Source: Rhodococcus sp. G-MC3 (GTDB taxonomy: Bacteria > Actinomycetota > Actinomycetes > Mycobacteriales > Mycobacteriaceae). From it: DNA of 36,752 bases. The stretch is from positions 1 to 36,752 of the forward strand of contig NZ_JASISW010000033.1 of the NCBI RefSeq assembly GCF_030063335.1, in the 5' to 3' direction. Of this stretch, positions 23,439 to 34,227 are shown in pieces; position 1 is the stretch's first letter, and every line of letters begins with the position of its first letter. Under the pieces are notes generated by a model. That model had not been told where the DNA came from. It searched no databases and saw only the letters and a program-made list of their open reading frames with translations. Made by a program: the position numbers and the translations under genes.

Positions 23439-25085
23439 ATGCCACATCTCCCCCACACCCTCACCGGGAACGTTCATGTGCCCGCGCCCATCAACCAGGC
23501 TGCACGCGACTTCGCACCGGGTTCGGACGAAGCACTGACTCTCCGCAAGGAAATCGAGAAGGTCGCCGGCGAGGTTCGTACCCTTGCACACGTCATCGGC
23601 GGGCAGCGTATCGAATCGACCGACACCACCCCGATCGTCTCGCCGCACGACCACCACCACGTCCTCGGCCATATCCCCACTGTCACCGACGCCGACATCG
23701 ATGCAGCCATCGACGCAGCACTGGCAGCACGCCCGGCCTGGTCGAGCACCCCGTGGTTCGCACGCGTATCGATCTTCCTCCGCGCCGCCGAATTGGTGAC
23801 CGGAAAGTACCGTGACGAGCTCCTGGCGACGACCATGCTCGGCCAGTCGAAGACCTTCCACCAGGCGGAAATCGACGTCAACGAACTTGCCGACTTCCTG
23901 CGCTACAACGCGTCTCTGGCCGAAGAGTTGTACTCGGCGCAGCCGCCTCGTTCCACCGCCGGTGAGGTCAACTACCTCGACCACAAGGGTCTCGAGGGCT
24001 TCGTCGTCGCGATCACCCCCTTCAACTTCACCGCCATCGCCGGCAATCTTCCTGCGACGCAGGCGCTCACCGGAAATGTTGTCGTGTGGAAGCCGTCCGA
24101 GAAGTCGGCACTCTCGAGTGACGTCGTGATGCGATTGTTCGAGGAGGCAGGCGTCCCCGCCGGCGTCATCAACATGCTCCACGGGTCCGGCGAACAGGTC
24201 ACCACCCGCGCCATCGCGCACCGCAGCTTCGCCGGATTGTCCTTCACCGGTTCGACCACCGTCTTCCGGCACATCTGGAAATCGGTCGCGAACAATATCG
24301 AGAACTACCGCAGCTACCCGCGCATCGTCGGAGAAACCGGTGGTAAAAACGCTATCGTCGCTCACCCGACCGCCGACGTCGACGCAGTGTTCACCGCCCT
24401 GATCCGTGGGACATTCGAATTCCAGGGACAGAAGTGCTCGGCCGCATCACGCGCCTACATTCCCCGCAGCATCTGGACCCTCATCGAGAATCGCCTCGCC
24501 ACCACCGTAGCGACGCTGCCCGTCGGTGATCCCACCGATCACGCCACCTACGTCGGTGCCGTCATCGACGAGGCCGCACTTCGTCGTCTGCAGGACGCTT
24601 TCGACAAGGCTTCGGCAACTCCCGGCCACACCATCCTGGCCGGCGGTACGTCCCATTCCGAGACCGGATGGTTCGTCGACCCGACCGTCGTGGTCACCGA
24701 AGATCCCACCTCGTTCGTGATGCAGAAGGAATTCTTCGGACCGATGCTGGCCGTCCACGTCTACGAGGACGACGACTGGAGCGCCACGCTCGATCACGTC
24801 GACGGAACCAGTGAATATGCGTTGACGTGCTCGATCTTCTCCACCGACCGAGAGGCGATCACCGAAGCTCTCGACGTGCTGCGTGACGCCGCAGGCATGA
24901 CGTACATCAACGACAAGCCCACCGGCGCCACGATGGGCCGGCAGCAATTCGGCGGTGGCCGAGGTTCTGGCACCAACGACAAAACCGGATCGGTTCTTGC
25001 ACTGCAACGTTGGGTCAATTCGCGCTTCGTCAAGGAGACCTTCGCGCCTGCTACCGACTGGACCTACCCCTACATGGGTCGCTGA
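23439..25085 (+). CDS. pruA: 1-pyrroline-5-carboxylate dehydrogenase
   Basis: A 548-residue aldehyde dehydrogenase converting glutamate semialdehyde, in equilibrium with pyrroline-5-carboxylate, to glutamate with NAD+. The length and the N-terminal HTLTGNVHVPAPINQ region are typical of the RocA/PruA type. Catalytic parts: TPFNFTAIAGNLP (193-205), Glu299 in VGETGGKN, and the nucleophile Cys333 in FQGQKCSAASR. The stretch GQRIESTDTTPIVSPHDH is the usual P5CDH entry. GAAAGG precedes the ATG. It is the second gene of the proline operon and should feed glutamate to the dehydrogenase at 27544. Confidence 0.95.
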   Translation: MPHLPHTLTGNVHVPAPINQAARDFAPGSDEALTLRKEIEKVAGEVRTLAHVIGGQRIESTDTTPIVSPHDHHHVLGHIPTVTDADIDAAIDAALAARPAWSSTPWFARVSIFLRAAELVTGKYRDELLATTMLGQSKTFHQAEIDVNELADFLRYNASLAEELYSAQPPRSTAGEVNYLDHKGLEGFVVAITPFNFTAIAGNLPATQALTGNVVVWKPSEKSALSSDVVMRLFEEAGVPAGVINMLHGSGEQVTTRAIAHRSFAGLSFTGSTTVFRHIWKSVANNIENYRSYPRIVGETGGKNAIVAHPTADVDAVFTALIRGTFEFQGQKCSAASRAYIPRSIWTLIENRLATTVATLPVGDPTDHATYVGAVIDEAALRRLQDAFDKASATPGHTILAGGTSHSETGWFVDPTVVVTEDPTSFVMQKEFFGPMLAVHVYEDDDWSATLDHVDGTSEYALTCSIFSTDREAITEALDVLRDAAGMTYINDKPTGATMGRQQFGGGRGSGTNDKTGSVLALQRWVNSRFVKETFAPATDWTYPYMGR

Positions 25086-25105
25086 CCCACCACTCAGGAG
25101 AAGCC

Positions 25106-26473
25106 ATGACCACGAACGCACTCGACGATGCCCCACTGTCGACGTTTCACAAGAAGTTAGCGCTCTTTGCCTCAGGCGGACCGTTTCTCGACGGCTACGT
25201 CCTCAGTATCATCGGAGTGGCGATGATTCAGATCACGCCACAGTTGGGTCTTTCCTCGTCATGGCAGGGTCTGATCGGCGCGTCCGCGTTGATCGGGATT
25301 TTCCTGGGAGCCTTCCTCGGCGGTTGGCTCACCGACAAATTCGGCCGCCAGGCAATGTTCACCATCGACCTTTCCGCGATCATCATCTGCTCGGTGGCCC
25401 AGTTCTTCGTCCAGGAAGCAGTCCTGCTGTTCGTTCTTCGACTGTTGATCGGCATGGCGGTAGGCGCGGACTACCCCATCGCGACTTCGTTGCTCGCCGA
25501 GTTCTCCCCACGCAAATATCGAGGACCGTTGCTCGGTGCTTTCGTGACCATGTGGTTCGTGGGTGCTGCTGTCGCCTACATCGTCGGCGAGGTTCTGCTG
25601 CGGGCAAGTGAAGACGGTTGGCGTTGGATGCTTGCCAGCGCCGCCGTCCCGGCATTGATCATCGTCGTTGCAAGGTTGGGCACACCCGAGTCACCCCGTT
25701 GGCTGATGAAGAAAGGTCGCATCGACGAGGCCAATCAGGTGCTGCGCACAGTCTTCGGACCCGAGGTGTCCGTCGCCGACCTGCCGGTCGAAGAGAACGA
25801 GAACATCGACATTCGCGCTCTCGTGAAGTCGGGGTATGGAAAGAGAATGGCGTTCATCACCGTCTTCTGGACTTGCTCGGTCGTGCCGCTGTTTGCGGTC
25901 TACGCGTTCGCTCCTGCCATCCTCTCGGCGCTGAACCTCGAGGGTGCGCTTGCCAATGTCGGTTCCGCACTTATCACCGTGATGTTTCTGGTCGGCTGTA
26001 TCGTCGCGGTGGTCGTAGTCAACCGCATGGGACGGCGAGCGCTCATCATTCACAGTTTCCTGTGGGCCGGATTGGCGATGCTGCTGCTCGGGATCTTCCC
26101 CGGTGCTCCGACCTGGATCATCATGGCGTTGTTCGCCCTCTATGCGGTGTTGATCGGCGGAACTCAGATTCTTCAATGGGTGTACCCGAACGAGTTGTTC
26201 CCTACCGAGATTCGCGGATCAGCAGTAGGTCTCGCATCGTCGTTGAGCCGGATCGGTGCCGCTGTGGGTACATACCTGGTACCTCTGTCTCTCTCCGGTC
26301 TCGGCATCGGACCAACCATGCTCATCGCGGGTGCCATCACGCTATTGGGAGCCGTCGTCTCGATTTTCTGGGCGCCGGAGACTCGCGGGATGTCGTTGGC
26401 CGAGAGCGCCTCGCTCGGTCCCGTGTCCAACGCGGTTGGTAATTCTTCGACTGCGACCGGTCGAGTCGGTTGA
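25106..26473 (+). CDS. MFS metabolite:H+ symporter
   Basis: A 455-residue transporter with 12 predicted membrane helices. Family signatures: GGWLTDKFGRQ after helix 2, ADYPIATSLLAEFSPRKYRG near helix 5, PESPRWLMKKGR in the central loop, and YPNELFPTEIRGSAVG near helix 10. This is the sugar-porter/metabolite-symporter group that includes aromatic acid and osmolyte carriers. It lies 20 bp after P5C dehydrogenase behind AGGAG, so it is probably the import system for proline or a proline derivative, taking the place of the usual sodium-solute PutP; that is inference. A strong hairpin follows the stop. Confidence 0.88.
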   Translation: MTTNALDDAPLSTFHKKLALFASGGPFLDGYVLSIIGVAMIQITPQLGLSSSWQGLIGASALIGIFLGAFLGGWLTDKFGRQAMFTIDLSAIIICSVAQFFVQEAVLLFVLRLLIGMAVGADYPIATSLLAEFSPRKYRGPLLGAFVTMWFVGAAVAYIVGEVLLRASEDGWRWMLASAAVPALIIVVARLGTPESPRWLMKKGRIDEANQVLRTVFGPEVSVADLPVEENENIDIRALVKSGYGKRMAFITVFWTCSVVPLFAVYAFAPAILSALNLEGALANVGSALITVMFLVGCIVAVVVVNRMGRRALIIHSFLWAGLAMLLLGIFPGAPTWIIMALFALYAVLIGGTQILQWVYPNELFPTEIRGSAVGLASSLSRIGAAVGTYLVPLSLSGLGIGPTMLIAGAITLLGAVVSIFWAPETRGMSLAESASLGPVSNAVGNSSTATGRVG

Positions 26474-26479
26474 GCCTCA

Positions 26480-26510
26480 GTGGGCGGCGCTGCCGTATCG
26501 CGCCGCCCAC
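26480..26510. terminator. Bidirectional hairpin terminator
   Basis: GTGGGCGGCGC (26480-26490) pairs perfectly with GCGCCGCCCAC (26500-26510) around a 9-base loop. This very stable 11-bp stem lies exactly between the convergent MFS and LysR genes, with 6 bases from the MFS stop and 3 from the LysR stop. It should end transcription from both sides. There is no marked T-run, as is common in actinobacteria. Confidence 0.8.
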
Positions 26511-26513
26511 CGT

Positions 26514-27407
26514 TCACAACCGGCCCGAAACTGGGACAGTCGCCCGAAGGCACTGGAGGAACTCGGCCACTGCGACCGAGTCCTCTCCGGTCCGGGTTGC
26601 AACCATCAACGAAGTACGGGGCGCACCCTCGATGCGGACGATCGCGATATCAGGGGTTCGAACACGCGACACCGACTCCGGCAGAATTGACACACCGACC
26701 CCTGCGGAGACCAAGCCGACCACCGTCTCATGATGAATGGCTTCCTGCACCACGTTCAGACGAGACGTGTAGGGCTGCAGTATTTTCCACACTTGCCCGA
26801 CAAACCCAGGCATCATCTCTCGTGGAAACAATACCAATTTCTCCCGAGCCAACTGCTCCGGTGTAACGGATTTTCGACTGGCCAGTGGGTGCTGGATGGG
26901 CACCACGGCCACCATCTCCTCCGAGATCAACGGTTCGATCGCAAAGTCCTCGGATGAGCTATCCGAGCGCACCAGCGCAATATCCAGAGATCCCGTCGAC
27001 AATGCTTCCAGCTGTTCCCGGGACGTCAACGGATCCAACTCCACCTCGACGAGTGGGTTCTCGTCCCGAAAGCGTCTCACTGCGCGTGGCACCACTGTCA
27101 CACTCGCAGAGCTGACGAAACCCACTCGCACTCGGCCCCGCTTACCTGCACCGAAATCGCCCGCCTCGATCACAGCATCGTTCAACGCGGCCAACAGCAC
27201 AGTGACACGCTGCTGAAACGCAAACCCAGCCGCGGTCAACGCGACTCGACGCGTCGACCTGTCGAACAACTTCGTACCGATCTCCGTCTCGAGCTCGCGA
27301 ATGTGAACACTCAACGGCGGTTGCGAAATATGCAGTCGTGCCGCAGCTCTACCGAAATGCAGTTCCTCTGCGACCGCGATGAAATACCGCAAATGCCTTA
27401 TCTCCAT
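26514..27407 (-). CDS. LysR-family regulator
   Basis: A 297-residue LysR-type regulator: winged helix 1-60 (MEIRHLRYFIAVAEELHFGR, then SQPPLSVHIRELE), followed by a two-lobed effector domain. The opening and the F-G-R-A-A pattern match the CatR/BenM-like branch. It diverges from the glutamate dehydrogenase operon across 136 bp and is the likely regulator of that operon. The gap holds an ACAATTGT palindrome (27432-27439) and flanking ATTATT / AATAAT repeats, plausible binding elements. Start ATG 27407. Confidence 0.9.
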   Translation of the reverse strand: MEIRHLRYFIAVAEELHFGRAAARLHISQPPLSVHIRELETEIGTKLFDRSTRRVALTAAGFAFQQRVTVLLAALNDAVIEAGDFGAGKRGRVRVGFVSSASVTVVPRAVRRFRDENPLVEVELDPLTSREQLEALSTGSLDIALVRSDSSSEDFAIEPLISEEMVAVVPIQHPLASRKSVTPEQLAREKLVLFPREMMPGFVGQVWKILQPYTSRLNVVQEAIHHETVVGLVSAGVGVSILPESVSRVRTPDIAIVRIEGAPRTSLMVATRTGEDSVAVAEFLQCLRATVPVSGRL

Positions 27408-27543
27408 CCTTCGATTATTCCAGATTTAAGAACAATTGTCTTCAATAATGTATTGGACTCATAACAATCTTTCCTGTGTACTGAGTCCAGCCGGGAAATG
27501 TCCATCAACCCGCCCCACAACAACCGATGCGGAAGCCACGCCC

Positions 27544-28832
<1,289 letters not shown>

Positions 28833-28836
<4 letters not shown>

Positions 28837-29495
28837 ACGGCATCGTCGACCTACGCCCCGGCGGGCGAGTGATGAGTCTGCACCGCGAGACCCGAGTTCT
28901 TCCGATCGCCGAGGCCACCACCAAGCTGTGGCGCAACGGCGGCGGGCGCACCACGCCGATTCACGCTCACTTACCGCAATCAAGCGAGGACCCGCTGTGG
29001 ACACTGAGTTTGGCAAGGTTGGAGCACGCTGCGCCGTTCTCGACATTCGCCGGGTACGACCGATACTTCATGGTCGCAGGCTCGGTGCCGGTCGAACTCG
29101 ACATCGACGGCCGACGACGTTCGCTCGCCTACACCGACGTCGCGCGATTCACCGGTGAAGCTCGAGTCTCGGTGCGATTCGACGGTGCCGTCGGGACCGC
29201 GTTGAACCTGATGACCAAGCGGTCCGACTATCTGGGTGATCTCACGTTCCGACGCTGTGACGGAGACCGCATCGTCGATCCCCGACGCGTGACGGCCCTC
29301 GTCCTGCTGAGCGGAGAACTTGATGTGTCCGGCACCGCCTTGCACGCGCTCGGCGACACCGTCTTGATCGGTGACAGGCCGATCATCGTCACCGGCACTT
29401 CTGCGACCGTCGCGCGAGTGCGCGTCACCAGACTCGACGACGAGCCCGACATGCACTCCGAAAGCCTTCTATTCGACGAAAGATTTCTACGGTGA
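28833..29495 (+). CDS. hutD: HutD-family protein
   Basis: A 220-residue bicupin-like protein of the HutD/Ves family. The signature LWRNGGGRTTPI lies at about 32-43, followed by WTLSLARLEHAAPFSTFAGYDRYF. HutD is often found in histidine-utilisation operons, where it is thought to sense or limit the pathway rather than catalyse a step. No other hut gene (hutH, U, I, F) is in the window, so its role here must lie in glutamate or related amino-acid breakdown. It overlaps both neighbours by ATGA, showing tight coupling to glutamate dehydrogenase and the M20 amidohydrolase. Confidence 0.85.
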
Positions 29496-30727
29496 ACACT
29501 CCCCTTACTCAGCCCGCAACCGTTGCCGGCCTCTTGTCCGACATCTCCACTGTCGGTGCCGATCTCGCCAGGGGCGGCTACAGCAGACCGGTCTATTCCG
29601 CTGCCGACATGCAACTACGCGAATGGTTCGTCGCCGAGGCAAGACGCCGCTCCCTCGATGTCGAAACTGACCGCAACGGCATCATCTGGGCATGGTGGAA
29701 CCCCACGGGACTACCTCTCCGTGATGCCGTCGCAACCGGAAGCCATCTCGATTCGGTACCCGGCGGGGGCCCCTATGACGGCCCGCTCGGAGTCGCAACG
29801 GCGTTGATAGCCATCGACATCCTCCGAGATCGCGGATTCGTACCGACCCGCCCGATCGTCCTGGCAGTCTTCCCGGAAGAGGAGGGGTCTCGCTACGGCC
29901 TGGCCTGCCTCGGCTCCCAATTGCTGACGGGCGACATCGATCCGGACCGGGTACGCGCCCTGTCCGATGCCGACGGACGTACCTACGCCGAGATCGCCGC
30001 CGCACACGGTCACGACACCCGGCACTTGGGGGCAGACCCCGAGCGACTGGCAAGCATCGGCGTCTTCGTCGAGCTTCACGTCGAACAAGGCCGAGGCCTC
30101 ATCGATCTCGGCCAACCCGTTGCCATCGGATCCTCGATCATCGGACACGGCCGATGGAGACTGTCGTTCACCGGTCAGGGCAATCACGCCGGAACGACAC
30201 TCATGACAGACAGACACGATCCGATGATCGCCGCCGCGCGGACCGTCCTCGATGTCCGCAAAGTCGGAGCCGCACAGCCCGACGCCCGAGCAACCGTCGG
30301 CAAGCTCGACCCGATACCTGGAGGAACGAACGTCATCGCTTCACGCGTGGACGTCTGGCTCGACGTCAGACACGACTCCGACGCTGTGGTCGCCGGTCTC
30401 GTTGCCGAGATCGAACACGCAGCACGCCGTTCCAGCGCAGACGAGGGTTGCGCAGTGACGCTGACCGAGGCATCGATCTCCCCCACCGTCTCGTTCGATC
30501 CACTCTTGCGAGACCGACTCGTCGGCGTTCTGCCGAATGCGCCGATCCTGGCTACCGGAGCGGGACATGACGCCGGGGTGCTCGCAGCGCATTTACCCAC
30601 CGCAATGCTGTTCGTTCGCAACCCAACCGGCATTTCCCATGCACCGGAGGAATACGTCGAAGACAGCGATGCGGAAGCAGGCGCGATTGCCCTCGCGGAT
30701 GTCCTCCGCGACCTCGCAGCTCGCTGA
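29492..30727 (+). CDS. M20-family amidohydrolase (AllC/carbamoylase type)
   Basis: A 411-residue dinuclear metal hydrolase of the allantoate amidohydrolase / N-carbamoyl-L-amino-acid hydrolase group. All expected ligands are seen: H85 and D96 in GSHLDSVPGGGPYDG, E130 in FPEEEGSRYG, H196 in VELHVEQG and H383 in GISHAPEEY. The dimer-domain substrate loop GNHAGTTLMTDRHD is also intact. In actinobacterial hut clusters similar enzymes are thought to act on N-formyl- or formimino-glutamate, so glutamate release from an N-acylated precursor is a fair inference beside HutD and glutamate dehydrogenase. ATGA overlap with HutD; a 20-bp gap precedes the small gene. Confidence 0.88.
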   Translation: MNTPLTQPATVAGLLSDISTVGADLARGGYSRPVYSAADMQLREWFVAEARRRSLDVETDRNGIIWAWWNPTGLPLRDAVATGSHLDSVPGGGPYDGPLGVATALIAIDILRDRGFVPTRPIVLAVFPEEEGSRYGLACLGSQLLTGDIDPDRVRALSDADGRTYAEIAAAHGHDTRHLGADPERLASIGVFVELHVEQGRGLIDLGQPVAIGSSIIGHGRWRLSFTGQGNHAGTTLMTDRHDPMIAAARTVLDVRKVGAAQPDARATVGKLDPIPGGTNVIASRVDVWLDVRHDSDAVVAGLVAEIEHAARRSSADEGCAVTLTEASISPTVSFDPLLRDRLVGVLPNAPILATGAGHDAGVLAAHLPTAMLFVRNPTGISHAPEEYVEDSDAEAGAIALADVLRDLAAR

Positions 30728-30747
30728 CGAACACGGGAGCAACACCA

Positions 30748-30957
30748 ATGTCGATACACATCATGACCAACGGCCGTATTCAGCATTACACCGGAGCACA
30801 CTCGATCCATCTCGATGCCGATGGTGCGCTGCACGTCCTGGATCGATCGGGACATCTACTCGTACAACATGATCGCGGGACCTGGACGATCACCCCCCGT
30901 CCCCACATCACGCGGACTCCTCAACCTACGTACTCACCGAAGGAACATCTCTCATGA
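30748..30957 (+). CDS. Small uncharacterised protein (69 aa)
   Basis: A 69-residue protein that I do not recognise. It has no cysteine, signal peptide or membrane helix. The residues suggest short beta strands (SIHIMTNGRIQHY; ALHVLDRSGHLLVQH) with many His, then a Pro/Thr-rich tail. It looks real: ATG 30748 has GGGAG 8 bases upstream, and its stop overlaps the start of the FAD oxidoreductase gene by ATGA (30954-30957). Coupling suggests a partner or small subunit of that enzyme, but it does not resemble the zinc-binding delta subunit of sarcosine oxidase. Confidence 0.7.
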   Translation: MSIHIMTNGRIQHYTGAHSIHLDADGALHVLDRSGHLLVQHDRGTWTITPRPHITRTPQPTYSPKEHLS

Positions 30958-32147
30958 CCACGACCACACCCAACTACTTGATCATCGGCGGCGGCCTCGA
31001 AGGTTTGGCTATCGCCTGGTCGCTCGCCGATCGTGGTGAAACCGACATCCTGGTCGTCGAACGCGACACGCTGTGTTCGGGAATGACCGGAAAGTCCAGC
31101 GGCGTTGTCCGCGCGCACTACGGCACGCCGTCGTTGGCAGCAATGTCCTGGTACGGCGTTCAGGTGTTCGAACGCGCAACCGAGTTGTTCGACGACGACA
31201 TGGCATTCCAGCAGTGCGGATACGTCGTCGGCGTCGCCGAGAACAACGTCGAACCGCTCGACAAGAACGTCGCGATGATGCAGGGCCTCGGCGTCGATGT
31301 CGAGATGATCGGACACGACAAGATGGCAGAACTGTGGCCGGGTCTCCACCTCGACGACTTCGCTGCCTTTGCCTACGAGCCCCGCGGAGGCCGTGGCGAG
31401 GCGTACATGGCCGGCATGGCCTACGGCGCTGCCGCCCGCCGCCGCGGCGTCAAGATCAGGCAGTCCACGAGGGTCACCGAACTCCTCCGCAAAGAGGGCG
31501 GTGCGGTGTACGGTGCCCGGCTGTCCAACGGCGACGAAATCCACAGCAGTACAGTCATTCTCGCTACCGGACCGTGGGCGCCGCAGCTCACCGCACCCCT
31601 CGGATTCGACCTGGACGTCAAAGCCCAGCGCGCGCAGCTCGTGCTGATCGATCAGGGCGTTCCTACGCCCGTCGTCCCGGTTCTCTCGGACCTCGCGGGA
31701 CTGTCCTATGTATGCAGAGAACCGAACGGCGAGCTCTTGGTCGGCAATTCCGATCACCAAGCACCGGAGTACATCGACCCCGACAACTACATCAACCGGG
31801 CGGACGAGAACACATTCGAAAAGATCGTCACCAAGATGGGCCACCGTCTCCCTGACATGCCTGACCCACGGGTGACGAGCTCGTATGTCGGCGCCTATGA
31901 CGTCACACCCGACTACAACCCCATCATCGGTCCGTCGCCGGTCGACGGGTTGTTCCTTGCCACCGGCTTCTCCGGCCACGGTTTCAAGATCTCCCCTGCC
32001 GTCGGAAAGCTCGTAGCGGATCTGGTCACCGACGGCACCACCACGTTGCCCAACGTGGACCCCAACGATTTTCGTTACTCCCGCTTCGCCGAGAACGACC
32101 TGCTGTTGAGCCAACACCCGTACGAGGGCGCAGGCGAAATGCGCTAG
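30954..32147 (+). CDS. DAO-type FAD-dependent amine/amino-acid oxidoreductase
   Basis: A 397-residue flavoprotein of the D-amino-acid oxidase / sarcosine oxidase beta / glycine oxidase fold. FAD binding: LIIGGGLEGLAIAWSLADRG (9-28) and VVERD; MTGKSSGVVRAHYG lies in the region that anchors flavin. The C-terminal GAYDVTPDYNPIIGPSPVDGLFLATGFSGHG is typical of sarcosine-oxidase and dimethylglycine-type enzymes. It would oxidise a secondary or N-methyl amine or an imino acid. Beside proline and glutamate genes, D-proline, hydroxyproline or an N-methylated amino acid are candidates; that is inference. It is coupled to the 69-residue gene upstream. No signal peptide; cytosolic. Confidence 0.87.
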   Translation: MTTTTPNYLIIGGGLEGLAIAWSLADRGETDILVVERDTLCSGMTGKSSGVVRAHYGTPSLAAMSWYGVQVFERATELFDDDMAFQQCGYVVGVAENNVEPLDKNVAMMQGLGVDVEMIGHDKMAELWPGLHLDDFAAFAYEPRGGRGEAYMAGMAYGAAARRRGVKIRQSTRVTELLRKEGGAVYGARLSNGDEIHSSTVILATGPWAPQLTAPLGFDLDVKAQRAQLVLIDQGVPTPVVPVLSDLAGLSYVCREPNGELLVGNSDHQAPEYIDPDNYINRADENTFEKIVTKMGHRLPDMPDPRVTSSYVGAYDVTPDYNPIIGPSPVDGLFLATGFSGHGFKISPAVGKLVADLVTDGTTTLPNVDPNDFRYSRFAENDLLLSQHPYEGAGEMR

Positions 32148-32190
32148 CGGCCACCCGTAATTGTTCAGATTGCTGGAAAGAGGATTTATC

Positions 32191-32502
32191 ATGCGTGAGA
32201 AACCCGTGCTGCTACCGGCGCCGCTAGAGGATTCGTGGCAGTGGCAACTTCAAGCACGGTGCCGTGCGGCGGAGACGGTGACGACATTCGACTCCGAAGA
32301 ACCGTCGGCGATGAACGCCGCCAAGCAGTTCTGCCGCGAGTGCCCGGTTGTGCAGCGATGCCGTGACCATGCCATCGCGGCGAACGAGCCGCACGGCGTG
32401 TGGGGCGCTCTCACCCCACGCGAACGCGTCCTCTACAAGTGGTCGAACGGGCCGGTGATCCGCCGACTGGAGGGGTACCGACTTCTCGAGTCGGCTGTAT
32501 GA
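32191..32502 (+). CDS. WhiB-family iron-sulfur protein
   Basis: A 103-residue WhiB-like protein, an actinobacterial Fe-S regulator. The four cluster cysteines are present: C24 (QARCRAAE), C48 and C51 (FCRECP) and C57 (QRCRDH). They are followed by the GVWGAL turn and the basic TPRERVLYK segment. ATG 32191 lies behind AGAGG 8 bases upstream; a longer frame from 32161 is less likely. It sits inside an amino-acid catabolic operon, 43 bp after the FAD oxidoreductase and 49 bp before the glutamate symporter, which is unusual for a WhiB gene. It may act as a local redox or oxygen sensor working with a sigma factor. Confidence 0.92.
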   Translation: MREKPVLLPAPLEDSWQWQLQARCRAAETVTTFDSEEPSAMNAAKQFCRECPVVQRCRDHAIAANEPHGVWGALTPRERVLYKWSNGPVIRRLEGYRLLESAV

Positions 32503-32551
32503 CCCCAACAGGATCTGCCCTTCCCCGAATGATGCACGAGAGTTGGCTACC

Positions 32552-33907
32552 GTGAACTACACGCCCTACACGCTCCTCGCGGATGTCGGATGGATCAGCG
32601 TTCTCCTACTGGTCGGACTTGCGGCACGTCGTTGTGTTCCGCCCATTCAGCGTTTGATGCTGCCGTCCTCGATCACCGCCGGACTTCTCGGCATCTGTTT
32701 CGGTCCCGCCTGGCTCGACGTCATTCCGTTCTCGGATCAGCTCAGCACGTACAGTTCGGTTTTGATCGCCGTTGTTTTCGCTGCCATCCCGTACAGCGAA
32801 GGTTTCGGCGGCGTCGCCCGTGGGGCACGCACGATGTGGTCGTATTCGGTGGGCATGTATGTGCTGCAGTGGGGAACGGCACTGCTCTTCTCCTTCGCGG
32901 TGCTAGGCCTCTTCTTCACACTCCCGGCCGGCTTCGGTCTAGTCCTGCCCGCAGGCTGGGCGGGCGGGTTCGGAACAGCTGCGGCGGTCGGTGGGACACT
33001 CGAAGACGCTGGCTTCGAAGGTGCGACGAGCCTCGGATTCACCTCCGCGACAGCGGGTGTGTTCGTCTGCATCATCGGTGGTCTTGCCATCGCGAAATGG
33101 GGAGCAGCACGCGGAAAGACCGCGCATATAGGTGCGTACGACCAATTGCCGGCCGAACTCCGAACGGGCTTGGTCGAGCCCGAGGAACGGTCGAGCTTGG
33201 GGTCTGCAACAACCTCGCCGAGCAGCCTGGAGTCGCTCGCCGCTCATCTGGCCCTTCTCGCCGCCACCACCTACATCGGTTACCTGATCACCATGGGCGT
33301 GAAAGTCATATTTCCGAGCGTGTCCGTACCGGTCTTCGCGGCGGCATTTCTGGTCGGATTCGTCGGCAGGCTTCTACTCCATCTGACTCCCGGCAAACGC
33401 TTTGTCGACGGCACCACCATCACCTCGATTTCCGGATCCACCACCGATTATCTCGTGGCGTTCGGCATCGCCTCGATTGTGCCGACGGTGGTGGCGTCGT
33501 ACGCCCTACCGCTGCTGTTGCTGATGCTCTTCGGACTCGTGTACTGCGTCCTGATGTTCCGCTATCTGACGCCGCGGATGTTCAGTGAGGCATGGCTCGA
33601 GCGGGGTCTGTTCTGCTGAGGTTGGTCGACTGCATCGGTGGCAACCGGTATCGCGCTCCTACGCATCGTCGATCCCAAAGGCAAGTCGCGCACGATCGAA
33701 GAATTCGGTTTGGCGTACGTGGGATTCGCTCCGGTAGAGATTGCGATGGCCATCGCCGCACCGGTGTTGATCGCGAACGGATTCGGATGGGCATTCATCG
33801 TCACCTGTCTGATCGTCGGCATAGCTGTTCTCGCCATGGCATTCGTTCTGGGTTGGGTCAACTCGAGTCCCGAACACGACGCAGAGGAAATTGCAGACAA
33901 AGTCTGA
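32552..33907 (+). pseudogene. GltS-type glutamate:sodium symporter with internal TGA
   Basis: A sodium:glutamate symporter of the ESS/GltS family, broken by one in-frame stop. The reading frame is open from GTG 32552 to TGA at 33617-33619, then continues in the same frame to 33907. Around the stop the residues are ERGLFC, stop, GWSTASVATGIALLRIVDP; the family normally has Trp there (GLFTWGWSTG), so TGG to TGA explains it. Both halves carry the symporter repeats, including GGFGTAAAVGGTL and ISGSTTDYLVAFGIASI. Read through, it has 451 residues, the normal size. Without readthrough the last two helices are lost. As last gene of the operon it would import glutamate or a related anion. It may be a mutation, an error, or rare readthrough. 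Confidence 0.8.
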
Positions 33908-34227
33908 ATCTCCCAGATATATTGCCTGCTCATACTATTGGGATATCTGTCATCGTGACATCGTCGAGAATCCCCGCCGCCAGAAAAATGCTCATCCGGT
34001 TTCTGAAGAGATGAACATGCCGAGTGGCGATTGCCTCCGCGCGGTCGGCATCGCGCTCTCCCCGCCCGTTGACCTGTTCGCGCACACCGATCCGGGGCCA
34101 TCCTGACTATCACCGAGACCGGACCAGCCTGTTCCGAGCAGCAAGCGGATACGGCTGCGGACGATGCACCCCGAGGCGCGGAGAAGCGATCTATCGTACG
34201 GCCATCGGTCCTGCCGCAGTAGACCTT
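33908..34227. other. Intergenic, no gene seen
   Basis: 320 bp between the symporter end and the NmrA-like gene stop. CAGATAT (33914-33920) and ATATCTG (33943-33949) form a widely spaced inverted repeat just after the symporter, perhaps a weak terminator. Short frames such as one from 34018 resemble nothing I know. Confidence 0.45.

Noticed and set aside
30921..32192. 423-codon open frame on the minus strand
   Set aside because: It mirrors the FAD oxidoreductase, which has FAD motifs and a coupled start; the antisense product matches nothing.
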